A stretch of DNA of 64,000 nucleotides from Pomphorhynchus laevis (lineage: Eukaryota > Acanthocephala > Palaeacanthocephala > Echinorhynchida > Pomphorhynchidae), in assembly GCA_012934845.2 (NCBI GenBank), contig WNNJ02000677.1:1-64000 (forward strand). The letters are read 5' to 3'. The position numbers were made by a program, and so were the translations under genes. The notes under the pieces are model-generated. The model had not been told where the DNA came from, did not search any database, and saw only the letters and a program-made list of their open reading frames with translations. Shown here piece after piece: positions 12,401-27,400 of the stretch (its first letter is position 1; the number at the start of each line of letters is the position of its first letter).

Positions 12401-15400
12401 ATGGAAAATAAATAATATACTTTGTATTAGAATAAGATACTATATAATCAAATTTAATCAGTGGAAATACGTCCTTAACATGTATTTGGCGCCGCTGCTA
12501 TGTTGGGTAGATGAGTTAGGGGCCGAAACCTGATAGCATAGCAGTTCCTCCTGATGACCTCTAATTCTTATTATGATACAACGTCTGTTATTTATTAGTC
12601 AATTCATAAAAATGACGTTTATTTTAAATTTCAATTTTTTATTTTAACTTGATTTAAATTATAGAAAATCTAAAAACAATTATTTATTTTATTATTTAAT
12701 TATTAAATTTTGATTTAGCATTATTATTATGTTTTGTTTATTTTATAATTATATTAAATACGTAGACTCAGTTTGCTGATTTGATTTGTTTTATTCGAAT
12801 TTTGGCTATTGTAATGTCGTCGAGTAAATATCCTCTGATATATTGGATCGATAAATGAGTGCCAAAAACTGATAACATATCAGTTCTGACTGATATCCTC
12901 TAATCTTTATTTTAATACATTTCATATAAATCGCAAATTAAGATACTGTGTTTTAAAATAGTATTTTCACGATTAAAATGTTTTAATTTTTTAATTTTTG
13001 TATAGTCCAGTGATCTGAATAATTTAATAAATGAAAATAGATCATAGATATTTTTTGAAAGTCTCTCATATGTTGTTTACAACGATCTATAGTAGTTATA
13101 TGCCTAACTGTTATGTATAAAATACATAAAAGAAATTAAATTTTTATTTGATAATTGATGTAATGATATGCATAAATTACGGTGATCGACTAGGTTTATT
13201 ATTCCCCCAGTCCATTTATGTGATTATATCTACTGCTAATATCTATATTTAGATACTGACAGGAGAGGATTGGAATGTTGTCATGTATGACGGAATAAAG
13301 GCATATGGAGGCATTCGTTCCCTTGGATTTGTGTTTTTGTGGTACTTTGTAATTCTGTTTATTTGCGGAAACTACATTTTGTTGAATGTGTTCCTGGCTA
13401 TCGCTGTGGATAACTTAACAGATGCTGAAAATTTAACAGCCGCTGAAAAAGAAGAGGAAGAAATGTTGAAGTATCAATCAACTGCAAAGCAAACTTCAAT
13501 GATGGTATGACATTAATATATCATGTTCTAAAAAACATTTTTAATCTATGTATTTTCCAGACAGCATTTAAAAATGTTCAATAAAATGTTAGCTGTCAGT
13601 GTTGACGGATGATCCCGAAATACATATCAAGGTCCAGATAACATTTTTATTTGTATCAAACCATTTAACACTGTTGATCGAGTATATCTTCAATCTGAAT
13701 AATATGTTTAGTCATATAACCTATATATCAATTAAACCAAAATTAAACCACTGGTTATAAAACTTTCTCGATTCTTATAAATACTTACAATCGTTCTACT
13801 TTCTGATCGTTCTGCTTTCAAATCGTCCTTCTTTCAAATCGTCCTTCTTTCAAATCGTCCTTATTTCAAATCGTCCTTATTTCAAATCGTCCTTCTTTCG
13901 AATCGTCCTGCTTTCAAATCGTCCTGCATTTGGATCAGACCAACAAGGTCCAAATCACAATTATTGGATTTATTTTACAAGGAATCAGTTAACAGGCACA
14001 TGTGCAGTATGCCATTTACGGTTTCGTCTTACGGCTTCAGGACTGCTGTTTAAACAGGGCAAACACCGTAGCTGTGCCGGATCCAACTAACCATTACTTT
14101 TAATTTGCGATGAACATGATACATCAGCGGCTTACGTGGAAAACGACACTAACCAGGCCGACATTGACTCAATTGGTTCAGTCGAGTTGCAATTGACCGA
14201 TCGTTTAACGCCCGTTTTGGAGCACGACTGCCCCGTAATCCTACGTATCCCGCGGGGTTCTCAAGTTTCAGTCGCACAGACACTCGAAATGATTCTTGAG
14301 CATGTGAATACCGATCCCATAACTGTGTCAAACTGGGTAGCCCTCTTTTACTTTGTAAAGGCTTGCCTTAGTGTTAGCGGCATGGGATCAATGGAGGACG
14401 ACGGCACGAGCCTGACTGCGAAGATCAAGCAAGCTACACAGTTATTCATTCTCTGTCGTCAAACCATCACTGGGAAACGAGCAACATAAACGGAAGATTA
14501 GGAATAACAACGTCTCGAGTATCGTGGGAACATCGTCAAGATACATTGAGGAGGTGGCGAAGATGATAATAAGGAAGGTTCAAGACGGGTACATCAGTGG
14601 GGCTATGAGAATTGTTTCAAGTGACGAAAAGCTCGCCCGTTTATCCCACGAAAATGATCAGATGATGCGCCTTAAACATCCACCGAGGAACACTAATATT
14701 CAATCCGATATATACTCAACAGATCTCTCAGAGGCGATCATAGCAACTCCAGATGACGCTATCGCGACGATGTGCTCATTTCCTAAGGTAGCGACGGAAG
14801 GTTTTGACGGACTTCGCACACGTCACCTTCAAGACCTAGTCGACACAGGAGACACTTCGAGAGACATATGACTGGTCAAACAGTCGACACATTTTATCAA
14901 TATCGTCCTCAAAGGAAATAAACCAAAAAGAGTTCAGCCGTATTTCTTTGGCGCCACTCTACTGAGTTTCAACAAGAAAGATGGAGGGCTTTGTCATATC
15001 GCAATTAGCAATACGCTCTGTCGTTTGGTGCCAAAGACTGCCCCGTTACTGATTCACAATGAAGCTTCCACGTTTCTGAAGCCTTAACAGATCGGCGTAG
15101 GAGTAAAATTAGGCTGTGAAGCGGCAGTACCCACCACACGCTTGTTCCTCTGTGAAGGAATGACGTGCGGAGAAGGCCTATTAAAAATAGATTTTACTAA
15201 TGCCTTCAACAATGTTAGTCGTAAACTGTGCTCGCAGAAACGACAAAGTACTTTCCCGCGTTATCCTGCTCCGTTCATTGCTGCTAATCCGCCGTAAGTC
15301 TACTGCAATACGGCGATTACATGATCGAATCACGAGAAGGAGTTTAACAAGGCGATTCTCTCGGGCCGCTATTTTTCTGCCTAGCCATCAATCCACTGCT

Positions 15401-18400
15401 CAAAAGACACTTCCAGTTTTAATGTTTGTTATCTCGACGACGGCGTTATCGGAGGCTGCACGGAAGACATATGCCATGATATCGAACTACTAACCCAACT
15501 CGGCCCTGAATTCGGGCTATATCTAAACGAAACGAAATGCGAATTCGTTTCACACTCACCAACCGCGCTTTCAAGGATACGCACAATTCTCCCAGTTATA
15601 AAGTACGTTGAGCCAGCTGATGCCACTCTACTCGGGGCCGCACTAGCCAGCTCAGAAGCCGCTGATAAGGTACTACTTGACAAGATATCGCAACTGAAAT
15701 TGATGAGTAGCAGCTTGGCTGGACTAACACACACTTTAAATTTTTCTTGCTCGAGAATTTTCTCAGCTGCCCAAAACTGATGTACACACTCAGATCCACG
15801 TCATGCTACCAAAGCAGTGTTCTTCAGGATTATGATGCTGTTCGGAGGGACCAACTTGAGAAAGTATTTAACGTGAAATTATCATCATCTAGCTGGCAAC
15901 AAGCCACCTTGTCGATAACTCACGGGGGTCTAGGCATTTCAAGCGTAACACTCACTGCCACGTCAGCTTACTTATCTTTTTACCTGGCATCGCTATTGAT
16001 CGTCCTTGATCTTCTCCCTACAGAACTTCAAGACTTATTGCTGACCGGAACGAAAGATTTTCAAGACAACTTTGAACATTGGCACTTAATTAGTAAAAGG
16101 CAGAGCTCTGGCTTCCGGCGAGAACAACCAATGATTGGTTCTATCCAATTAACGCCACAAACGCAGAGTATTTGCCTACTTTGGTAAATATGCAAAAAGA
16201 ATGGAGCACCCCTCTATTCGAGGTGAGTGCGCTCGAGCTCGGGCAAGTGCTACCGATGCAATTACTACAGCCCACCTAATTAGTGTAAAGGCACTCGCTG
16301 CTGGAGCATTCCTACAGGCAGTTTCAATGCCCACGACTCGAATTTTGCTCACAGACGAAGTCTTAAGAGTGGCAATCGCCTTACGATTAGGAGCAAATAT
16401 GCCAATCCCATTCGTGCCGTTGCTGTGCAGTTGTTGACAGACTAGGAACGCATGGCTTGAGTTGTTCACGTTCCGTTGTCCGTTTTGCCCGTCATTCAAT
16501 GCTGAACAGCATAGTTCAAGATGCGCTAAGAAAAGCTCACGTACCGAGCCGCCTTGAACCTCCAGGTTTAATTTGCTCCGACGAAAAACGACTGGATGGC
16601 GGCACGGTGACCCCGTGGGAACGTGGGCGTTTTGCATGCTGGGATGCGATATGTATAAATCTACTGTCTTAAAGTCATTTATATACGGCGTTGTCGAGAT
16701 CAGATGCCGTAGCCACAGAAGCTGAGGAAAGAAAGAAGAAAAAGTACGAGTCCATCACATCCAGTGGCATGGATTTAATACCGATAGGTATTGAAACTCT
16801 CGGCGACTCGGGTAGAAGGGCTACCGTTTTTTGACGAGCTTGGTAAGCGTCTCCGCCGTCAATGCGACTAGCCTCGCGCAAAGACGTTTTTACTCCAGAG
16901 GATCAGACTGACCGTGCAAACAGGCAACGCAGTTTCTATGCTTGGGACGGCGGATAGAGACACTGATAAATTTTAACTAATAACCTTATTATCAAGAAGA
17001 CTTTATATAACTTTATTATTTTAGTACATCTAAAAATTAAACCAAAATAAATTTTAATTTTTAATGGAAATATTTTTTCTGAGGAACTAAGAAATAAATA
17101 GTATTACAAAAGGTTACATTATAAAATATGTCTGATGATGTCAACAATGGTCACTGAACTAAATCCTTGTTATTAAGAAAATATTTATTCTTTTCGAATC
17201 AGAAGAAAAATAATATTTCTATAATACAAAATAATACATTATTGTGTGATTATTCTTGATAATAAACAAATCCCGAATAAAAATTATTGTCATTGTAGTT
17301 GATTTTATTGAAGATTTCAATCCAAAAATAGTGGTAAATCTGGGCGAATTTTATTCTTTTATGGATTTAGGTCTTTTATATTTAGAGACTCCGTTATTGT
17401 GATAAAATCATTAATTTTGAAATGATTAAAATTTGCATAGACACAAGTAAAAATAAGCTGTCATCTAATATTTCTTTTTTATTGTTTATAAGCCTTTGAA
17501 AGTAACTCAACAATTTCTTGACAAGAAAAAACAAAAAATGTACAAGATTTTTCCTGTCAACTACTGATCCGGGTGTCGGGTCGTGGACGCAGTGCACGGA
17601 CTAAACTACTCCAGGCATTGCGATCCTAGGCGACAGACCAGAGTTCTCTTTCAAATAGACTAAGGCGGTCATCGACTAGTTTCGAAATTTGATCTCTCCA
17701 CCTGTATCGAGGTTTACCTCAATGTCTCCTTCCAGAGAGTCCGGCCTGGAAAACTCTCCGAGAAAGGCGATCCCTAGTCATCCTCAGAACGTGCCCTAGC
17801 CACCTCAGCTGACTTTCTTCGATGTGGAGAAGCAGCGACTTTACTCCGAGTCCATCCCGGATGACCGAATTCCTAACCTTATCTCTAAGGCTGTGACCGG
17901 CCATACCGCGAGGAACCTCATTTCGGTCGCCTCTATCCGAGATATTATCCTTTGGTCATAATCTAAAGCTCATGACCATAGGTTAAGATAGGAACGAAGA
18001 TTGCGTGGTAAACCGAATGGTTCTCCCGAAGACTCAACTTTCGCTTCACCACGACAGACCTGTACAAAGAACGCATTACTGGCTTAGCTGCACAAATTTG
18101 CTTCTCAATATCCTTGATGTTCCTGCCGTCCCTCGAGAACAATACACCCTTTAAAAATAGCCAAACTAAAATTTTGAATGAACTAAATTGATAATTCTGA
18201 ATTATTTTACATATTTGAGTAAATATCGCATTATTCCTACATATCGTAACAAAATTTATCCCTAACTAATATTGCATAACGTATTAGAACAAATTTATAT
18301 TATTATACTGATATTTATATAGTTTGCACTCAGATTATAATTTTATTAGTGTTACAGTCTAACATTTAAAAATAATCTTTGTGATAAGAATCGGTTTTAA

Positions 18401-21400
18401 TAAAGAAATTTTATTTAATCAATCAAAAAATCAATCGTGAAATCACATATAAGCATTTAAATGCATTGTATACTTTCTCTTGCGTATAAGCTATAATTCT
18501 AAATTAAAAATATTAACATTTATACGTTCATTGAGACTTTCGATGTGCGCTTATATTACTCAGGACATTTAAACATCGAGAGGAATAATGAACAATCAAT
18601 TTAACACATAATACATTAAAAACACAATTGCAATAGTTGAACATTTGTGAACAATAATTTCTTATTTTATTATTCCTCTCGATGTCTAAACTTCCTGAGC
18701 AATAAAAATGTTAACATTAAATATTTTTTATATTATATATTAAAAAATATAAATTAAATATTTTTTATTTTTCAAAATATTCTATATTGAATATTAAATA
18801 TATAATATTTTATATATTCTATATAAAAGTACTCTATATGTTCACGAAACAAATCTCTTTATAAATTGATGAATCCCGTAAAATAAAAATATTAGAGTGA
18901 AATATGAAATTGTTTAAAATAACAGTATGCATTCACTGTTTACAAATCCTTTCAAAGGGTATTTGCATTAAATGAAATATTAAATACATTATTAACTGAT
19001 ACTCTTCCTTTTGGCAACATTGTCACTTATTGAATTATCTATAAGAGGCTATTCAAAATCTGACAATTTATTTTTAATAATTTTTATTTATTTCATTTCG
19101 TTCTCCGTAAAACTTTTATTGTTTTTCAAATTGTAAATATAATAATGATATCTATTAAATATTTTAGACGAATTTGGAGGCGAATTCAATCGATAAAGAG
19201 AGTATCGAAGTAAACTTGGATTTGTAAGTTTTTATAGTTTCTTAAGTGATAGCATAAATCAAAATATTAATATTTCACATATTTACTATATTGATATGCT
19301 GATATATTGATATATCCTGATATATTTACTGATATATTGATATATCCTTATACATATACTGATTAAAACCACTTTCTGTCTATATGAATAAAATACTTAA
19401 AGTAATTAAAGCACAATTAAAAAATATTGCAAGGTAATCGAAATTAATACTGGTATAAAACACTATTTCAGTATTAATTCTACAAAAGAATTTTTAGAAC
19501 AGACAAAAGGAATAAATTTTCAGAATATAAATACGTACGATTTTAGTACGCTTTATACAAATCTAGATTTAGCAGATATTAAAGATGCATTAGAAAAATT
19601 AATTAATCTTATATTCGGAAAAATATATACATATATATGTTATAATAACTATAACGCCTATCTAACAAAAATTAAACCATCGAGTAAATATAAATATATA
19701 GATAAAATTGAATTAATAGAATCCTTAAATATTTTAATAAATCAAAATTATTTAAAGGTAGGGACATCTATATTTAGACAAAAAAAAGTTTTCCAATGGG
19801 TAGCAATATTAGCTCAATCATAGCTGACTTATTTTTAAGCTTTATAGAATATGAATTTGTTCATAAATGATTAAAAAATAAATCTAAATTATATAAAGAT
19901 ATGTAATATATATGATTCGATATATTAATGATATATGTGTATTTAATTCTAGCAATTTTTGATCAATAAGCGAACACATTTATCCAGGTCACCTCATTCG
20001 TAATAAAACCAATATTAATGATAAAGAAGGTGTATATCTAGATATGAACATTAAATTAACATTAACTAAAACTACTATTAATTTATATCGTAAAGATGAC
20101 ATATTTAAATTTACAAGAAACATATTTTTGCATGAGCATTCATGCATACCATATAATATAAAATATAATACATTAAATAATGAAATTTTAAGAATTGCAA
20201 CAATATGTAATGATATTGGCTTTCTTCAAAATCATTTAGATAAAAAATACGAGATAAATAATAATAAGATACATAAATTAAGTCAGTATATATTTTCATG
20301 CATATACAGCAAAAATGAATAACGTTTCTGAAAATCTGGACGATCGCAACGTAATTTCCCGTAATAATTTAACTGATCCTGTGGTAAGTAACGTTTCGTT
20401 GATTGATGGGGATGTTAAGGAACTACCTCCTGTCCCGAAACAAACAAATCTGCGAATAATTAAGATTATCAAGCAGATAGAAAGGCATAAGTTATTTAAC
20501 TTATTTTTTCGGCCTTTTGCTGCTAAATTTAAAGACAGAGTTCTTTTTAACACTGTAAGAATCTTCGACACCGATATCAGAGTATCATTTACAACATCTC
20601 ATCTATTAGAGAATTATAGGAAATTCTTCCAAGCTTCTCTTCAGGATCTTGGGACATTGCAGACAAAACCAATTATAGCATCCGTGAAGATAACAAATCT
20701 TCCTTGCCTTTTAGATGATGATATAAAAATGCTTCAAAACAATTATAGCATTACTAACTTCCGTTCTATTACAGGCAGAAATGGATTTCCGTTATCAGCT
20801 GGCTTTTGTTCCGCCAATAAAGAGCAGACGGAACTGTTATCTAATTCACCTTGCAACCCTTTTTAGGGTTTAACCTTCGCGTTTACATCACTGAAATAGA
20901 AGAATACACATACCCATACTGTAATCAATGCCGTTCGTAGGAGCACTGGTCCTCCATGTGTGCCAAGTCCAAGAAGTGTGGGATTTGTGGATCCTCTACA
21001 TGTGAGCCTTGGTGTCCGTTGATAAGTGTCAGGTTCACCCACACTGCTTAAGTTGTGGCGGGAATCATCGTTAATGGTCCAGGAAGTTTTATCATTTTAA
21101 AAGGTATAGGAACAAATTCCTCAAGAAGTCGATGTGAATCAAGTCTCCAGTATCCTTCGCCCACACCGCCTCTCATTGAAGGAAGATGACATCTTGAGAG
21201 CAGTCGATCTTCGTCTAAATACCGCATTGAAGAAGATGGAGGATCTTGTAACGAAAGCTGTGTCACTTCTATGTACGAATCAAGTCGTTCCTCCTTCTAC
21301 GGCAGTTTCAGCTTCAAAAAAGGGGGCTTCAGCTTATGCCGTCCCTCTATCAAGATTGGCAAAATGCTTATGAAGAAGACTGCTAGGGGAAATGAATAAG

Positions 21401-24400
21401 CTGCCCAGGGGCAAATAACGAACCTGGATGGGGATAGTGGCAGGAGGGGCAACCTCTCTGCACCTAGCTCTGTCTAGGTAGGCAATCCCCCAATCCAACT
21501 AATCCATCACAATGCAGAGTACTCGTGAGCCTTTTTCACTAAATATCCTTCAGCGGAACTCGGGAGGTACTTCTGGTCTTAGACTGCTATCCGATAGAGA
21601 TGCAGATGTTATAGTCCTTCAGGAGACGCGGTCTATCCGTCTCCCCCAGGACATTACTCGATTTATTCCAAAGCATATCTGTTCCCACTATACTCCATAC
21701 ATAACCCCACCTCACTCCTCTTCTTCTCAAGCACTCTTGACCTTAGTTAAGTGCTCCTTAAGGTCTTCCCTCCTTTTAAATTATTCGTGTCCAGTCATGT
21801 CTAGTTTGATAGTTTCACTTAGTAAGAACGGTAAAGGCTCACTCTAGCCAATGTATACATCATTCCAGGGGAGATTCACAAAAACCGTGACCTCCGGGAT
21901 GGTATTATTGATAGCGGCTATGACATGATGCTTGGAAACTTCAACGACAGAACTGGTCGTTGGATCAACGCATCACTTAGCAGAGCTAGGAACGGTTATC
22001 TTTTTCACAAACTACCATCCTATACCTTTCATTGAACATCAACAAATTCAATCCTCGACATTTTACTGCTCTTATGACCTAGTTCGTTGGAGAATTGTGG
22101 AAGATACATTGCTTCGAAAGAGGTTTCACTTTGATACAATCAGAGTGGCCTTGTTTCATGCGGCTATCCCAATCTTTTCCTGAATAGGAAATGAGAGTCT
22201 TACCTAATTTAATACCTACCTCTTTTGGCAAGCTACCGCGATTCTTTTGACTACATATAAAGGTCGCTTATACAATCCCTCTTCGACAAAACTCAAGGTC
22301 CTAGCTAAATTACGGAACCTCCCTAATCTCTCTGTTTCCGCCGAACAGGCCCTCTCGTCTGAATACTGGAGCACTAGATATAGGTTCCAGCTGAGTAAGG
22401 ATAGGGCGAGTATTACTCGTCTTAACTCTTCTCAGCCTTCTTTTTGGAAGATATTCAAGAAGGAGAAATTTGTTTGTTGGAAGGATAGGTCATTGCGATG
22501 GATCAGTAGTATAGGCATTGAAAACGTTTTAGAAGAGTCATTAGCCCTACACAACTATGGAGCAACGCAATCACCTCAACCGATCCCGCCTTGGGGAGAC
22601 TTCAGATGTAGGGATCTATCTGTTACAGATATTCTCAACTCTTGTGGTCCACTTCCGGGCACCTCCAAATCCGTCGCTCCACTTTCTTATCGAGTCTGTC
22701 AGCTATTGACAGTTGATCAGAGAAGGGAGGTGGCCGTCACAAAGCTTCTAGCTTCCCCATCCGATGTAGCAGGCATCAATATTAGTAAGCGAGTTTTATT
22801 CCTAAGAAAAAATCCTGCTCATGCCCTAAAGATCTGCGGCCCATTTCGATTCAAAATGCTTTCGTGTCGATTTATGAAAAAGCGCTTGGTCGTAAAATCT
22901 GCGACCATCTGAGTAGGCGTTATCTGATCTCTCCAGGTTTACATAGGTTTGTCGAAGGTCACTCGGTTCATTCAGCAGTTGGTGAAGTGTAGCAGTTTTG
23001 TACAGAGAATATCCATCGTTTAGTTGTGGCTTTTTTTCTTGACTTTTCTGCTGCTTTTGACCGCATCTCCATTCCCTTTGTGATCTCTTCTCTGGGGTCC
23101 CTCGAGTTGCCTGCGAGAATTGTGAACATGGTGGAAATTCCGGTGTACACCAAGCGATTTTACTATGAAAACGATCCTGATGCGCGTCAGTTCTACCCAA
23201 TTACGAGTGTGCCCCGAGGCTCACCTCTTTCTCCTATCTTATATCTTGCTGCCTCAATAAACCTCTTTAAAATATTTAAACGCGAACAACGTCTAGTGGT
23301 GTACGCTGATGACACCACATTCCTGTTCACTGGACAAGGGTGCAAATACGTAGTCTCTGACATCAGCCGGTTCTTTTTAAGATTTTAACACCAGTTTCCC
23401 AAATCCAATCTTATTTTAAACTCCGCAAAATCGCAAGTGGTCGTATTTCATGGCACTCCTGCTACAAAGCAAAAACTTAAGAGATTAGCACTCTCTGCAC
23501 TCTCCTCCATATTTGCCTCTGAACCACCCCCCCCACCTTTACAAGTCGAGTAAAATACCTAAGGTTTACCGTTACGGTGAACTGGTCGGCGAAAGCTGAC
23601 ATGGATAGACTCAAACGTATTATGAAGAAAGCTAGGTGGGTCTTGAAACGGGCTCAACATATTTCATTGAAAGGAAAAACCCAAGTGCGCCTTTTGGGTA
23701 CTTGGGCTCTCTCGGGATTAGTCTTCTTTTCGAGAGGACGTCCGCCAGAGCAAAGACTAAGGTTTCTTAAGCTCCTCGTCTCTCGTTTACCAAGCATAGT
23801 CCGCGCCGATTGGATTTTTCGGGGGGGGGGTGAAAGACCCCGGGTGTTTCAGTCGTAAGGCGGCGTGTTGGATTGGTTGGGGACTCAGATCCACCTGGAT
23901 TTGAGGTAGTAGAAGAAATAAAAGAAGACGGTTGGCGATTCTGATATTTGTGTTTTTCTTTTTTTGGTAGATTGTCGTTTGACTGAGCTATGTTGAATCA
24001 TGCCTTATTCTATTTAACTGTGTGCACTTTTTTAATAAACTCTTATTATTATATTTTCATATAATTATGTCTCTTCGTCCAGTCAGTCTTTACTATGATT
24101 CTACTGTCTCATGTCTAGAGGGATCTGAGCCCTCAGGCCGCAACAGCGCTGCGCATTACGCCTGATTCATTTAGGGTCTCTCACTCTCCTTAGAATTCAG
24201 TCGAGACGGACTATGGTTGCTTATCTCGGAATAAAGAGCTTGAGAAACCTTAGTCTTTGCTCCAGGGACGTCCTCCTGAAAAGAAGACTAATCCCGAATC
24301 GCCCCAGTACGCCAAAGTCCTACTACGACATTCCCTTTTAATGGCATATGCTGGGCCCGTTTCAGGGACAATCTAGCTCTCTTTAGGGTACGTTTAAATC

Positions 24401-27400
24401 TATCCAGGTCAGATTTCGCCCACCAGTTCACCGTAATAGTGAACCTTAGATATGTTACTCGACTAGTGAAGGTGGGGACTGGTGAGACTGCAAAATAGAG
24501 GAGAGAGCAGAGAGTACTAGTCTCTAAGTTTTTCTTTGTGACAGGGGCTTAATGATAGACGACCACCTGCGATTTCTCTGAGTACAAAATAAGATATGAA
24601 GGGTAAGCTGGCGTTTAAATCTTAAAAAGAAACGGCTGATGTCCGAGACTACATCTTTGCACCTGCGTCCAGGAAACAAGGATATGGTATCGTCAGCGTA
24701 TACCACAAATGCATACCACAGTTCACGTTTAAATGCTTTATAGAGAACTATGGAGGTAGCAAGGTATAAGACAGGAGAAAGTAGGGAGCTTTGAAGCACA
24801 CCTGTAATAGGGTAGAACTGGCGTGCATCAAGGTCGTCTTCATAGAAGAACCGTTTGGTTTACATCAGTATCTTCACCCTTTTAACAAGTTTCGCAGGCA
24901 ACCCGAGAGACCTGAGAGAGGAGATAACGAAAGGAATAGAAATGCGGTCAACTGCTGTAGAAACGTCAAGAAAACAGTCACATCAGGCTGATGACTGTTA
25001 TCCTGACAAAACTAATGCACTTCACCAATTGCTGAATGGACCGAGCGACCATTGGCAAACCCATGAAAACTCGGCGGTATTAAATTACGCCTACTTAAGT
25101 GGTTGTAGGTTCTACGCGCAAGTGCTTTTTTGTTGCTGGAGATGAGGGGATTTTGAATCGAAATGGTCGTTGAAACATGAAACCGATTTTCCTTTAGGTA
25201 TAAATATTACACGGCTGATGTTGATGTTGGCTACATCAGATGGTGAGGCTAAAAGCATCTTTATTGTCACTTCTCGTATCGGCTGTCAAAAGCTGACAAA
25301 CACGAGAAGAGAGTGGGACGACGGATTTAGAGGTGCCCAGGAGTGGCCCCCAGTTATTAAGGATATCTGTAACAGATAGATCCATGCTCCTGAAGTCACC
25401 TCAAGACGGGATTGGTTTGGGATATTGAGTGGCTTTATAATTATGTGGGGATAGTGACTCCTCGAAAACTTTAGCAAGACCTATACTACCTATCCAACTC
25501 AATGCCCCCTCTTTCCAGCAGACAAACTTCTCGTTCTTGAATATATACTAAAAGAAAGACTGAGAAGGGTTAAGACGATCAATGCTCATCCTACCTCTAC
25601 TCAGCTGAAGTCTAGATCTAGGGATCCAGATTATATTCATGAAGGCCTGTCTACCATGAGCAAACAGATTAGGAATGTGCAGCATTTTGGCTTGGACCTT
25701 GAGTTTTGTTGTAGTGGGACTGTATAAGCGACCTTTATAGGTAGTTGAAAGTATAGCGGTAGCTTGCGAAGAGAGGTAGGAATTAAATCGGGTTAGACTC
25801 GCACTACCTACAACAGGGAAGAGTTGAATAGCAGCCTAGAAGCAGGCCATTCTGATTGGATAAAAGTGAAACCTCCTTCTAAGCAATTATCTTACTATAA
25901 TCGCCAGCAAAGTAGGTCGTTCGAAGCGGTCAGTTATTGGCGCCACTCTCAGTACAGATTGGTTTGAAAAATCACATCATATGAAGCAGTAGTATGTCAA
26001 GAAGTGAATTTGTTATAGTGCAATGAAATGTGGGGGATGGTGGTATTTGTATAAGATAGTCGTTCCTGGCTATGCGGAGTGCTGCCTTAATCTAACGACT
26101 ACTTATGTCGTTGAAATCACCAAGTACCATGTCATAGTCGCTACCTAATATACGATCCAGGAGGTCACGGTTCTTGGGAATTTCTCCTGTTTGGATATAG
26201 ACATTAACTATGATGATACGTTTGCCATTCTTACAAAGTGAAATCGCTAAACAAGATAGGTCTGGACAAGAATAGTTTAGTAAGAGGAATGATCTTAAGG
26301 AATTCCTCACTAGAGTTCAAAGTCCTTGAGATGAAGAGTAGTGAGGATTGGTTATATACTGAGTAAAGTGGGAGGTAATGCGCTTTGGAAAAATTCGACT
26401 AATATCTTAGAGGAGACGGATTGACCGCGTCTTCTGAAGGAGTATAACATCTGCATCTCTACCAGATAGAAGGCTAAGGGCGGAAGCACTTTCCCCGATT
26501 TCCACTGAAGGATATTCAGTGAAAGCTATTCGCGATTGCTTCATATTGCCATAGTGAACCGGAGTGGGAAACCCTCTCCTAGTCGGAACCTGTGGCGAGA
26601 AGGTTGCCCTACTCACTTCCATTCTCAACAGAGGGAGTCATTTGCCCACGTGCGTTATCTTCATTTCCCTTAGTGTCGACCATTTTCCAAGATCTCCCTT
26701 TTTTGGATAGCTGGATGGACGGCTCGATATGAGCTGATGCGCATATTTTCTTTGAATCCGTGGCTGCAGTAGTTGATGTCTGTTCGGTGCCACATAAGAT
26801 GCTAAATATATGTGTAATCAAGTCTTCCATATTGGAGGAAGCTTTGTTTTTCGCATCGATCAAACGAATAATGTCCAGATCGGACAAATTTTTGTCAGCT
26901 TCAGTGAGGTTGGATTTGCTTGTATCACCGAAGTTGGAAGTGGTGTTAATCGAGTGAGTGCAGTGTCTCTACATATAGTCTTTGAGGATACGCCATTTAC
27001 TAGGTCATGCCGGATTGTCGCCTCCAAAATTCGAGCAGTGGGGTATTATCACTTCCCCTTCATGTGTTGTGAATATGTTGACCCACAGACCCCACAGGAC
27101 TGATGGGTGTGATAACCTGACCCCAGTGTTCCCATTTGTGGCAATAATTACAGTAAGGTAGGGCAGGTAATCTGTGCTTACAAGTGAAAATCTGAGGTTG
27201 TGGCCCAGAAATGGATTACATTCGGATCTTGATATAAACTTGGCTTTTTCCACCTAGGTGGAGCAGAATGCGATCGGTGGGGGATAACCATTTTTTCATT
27301 TAAAAAAGCGAATATTGGTTTTTTATAAATATTTTCCATAGTTTGGAAGTCATCTGTGTCTAGATCAAGGGAAATATTTATTATTTTGACTGACGCTTGA

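Noticed and set aside
12457-12560. Calling the PLE core a plain hammerhead from CTGATGA plus GAAAC
   Set aside because: GAAAC precedes CTGATGA, and the stem II this would need (GTTAGGGG/CCTCTAAT) pairs well in some copies but not in others (52271, 57010). The interleaved helices are better conserved.
16176-16637. 153-aa minus-strand ORF
   Set aside because: It is antisense to the restriction-like-endonuclease LINE, whose plus-strand frames carry the recognisable zinc-knuckle and nuclease motifs.
23861-23910. tRNA-like B box in the LINE 3' UTR (GACTCAGATCC)
   Set aside because: No A box or cloverleaf accompanies it; the block is simply the family's 3' UTR.
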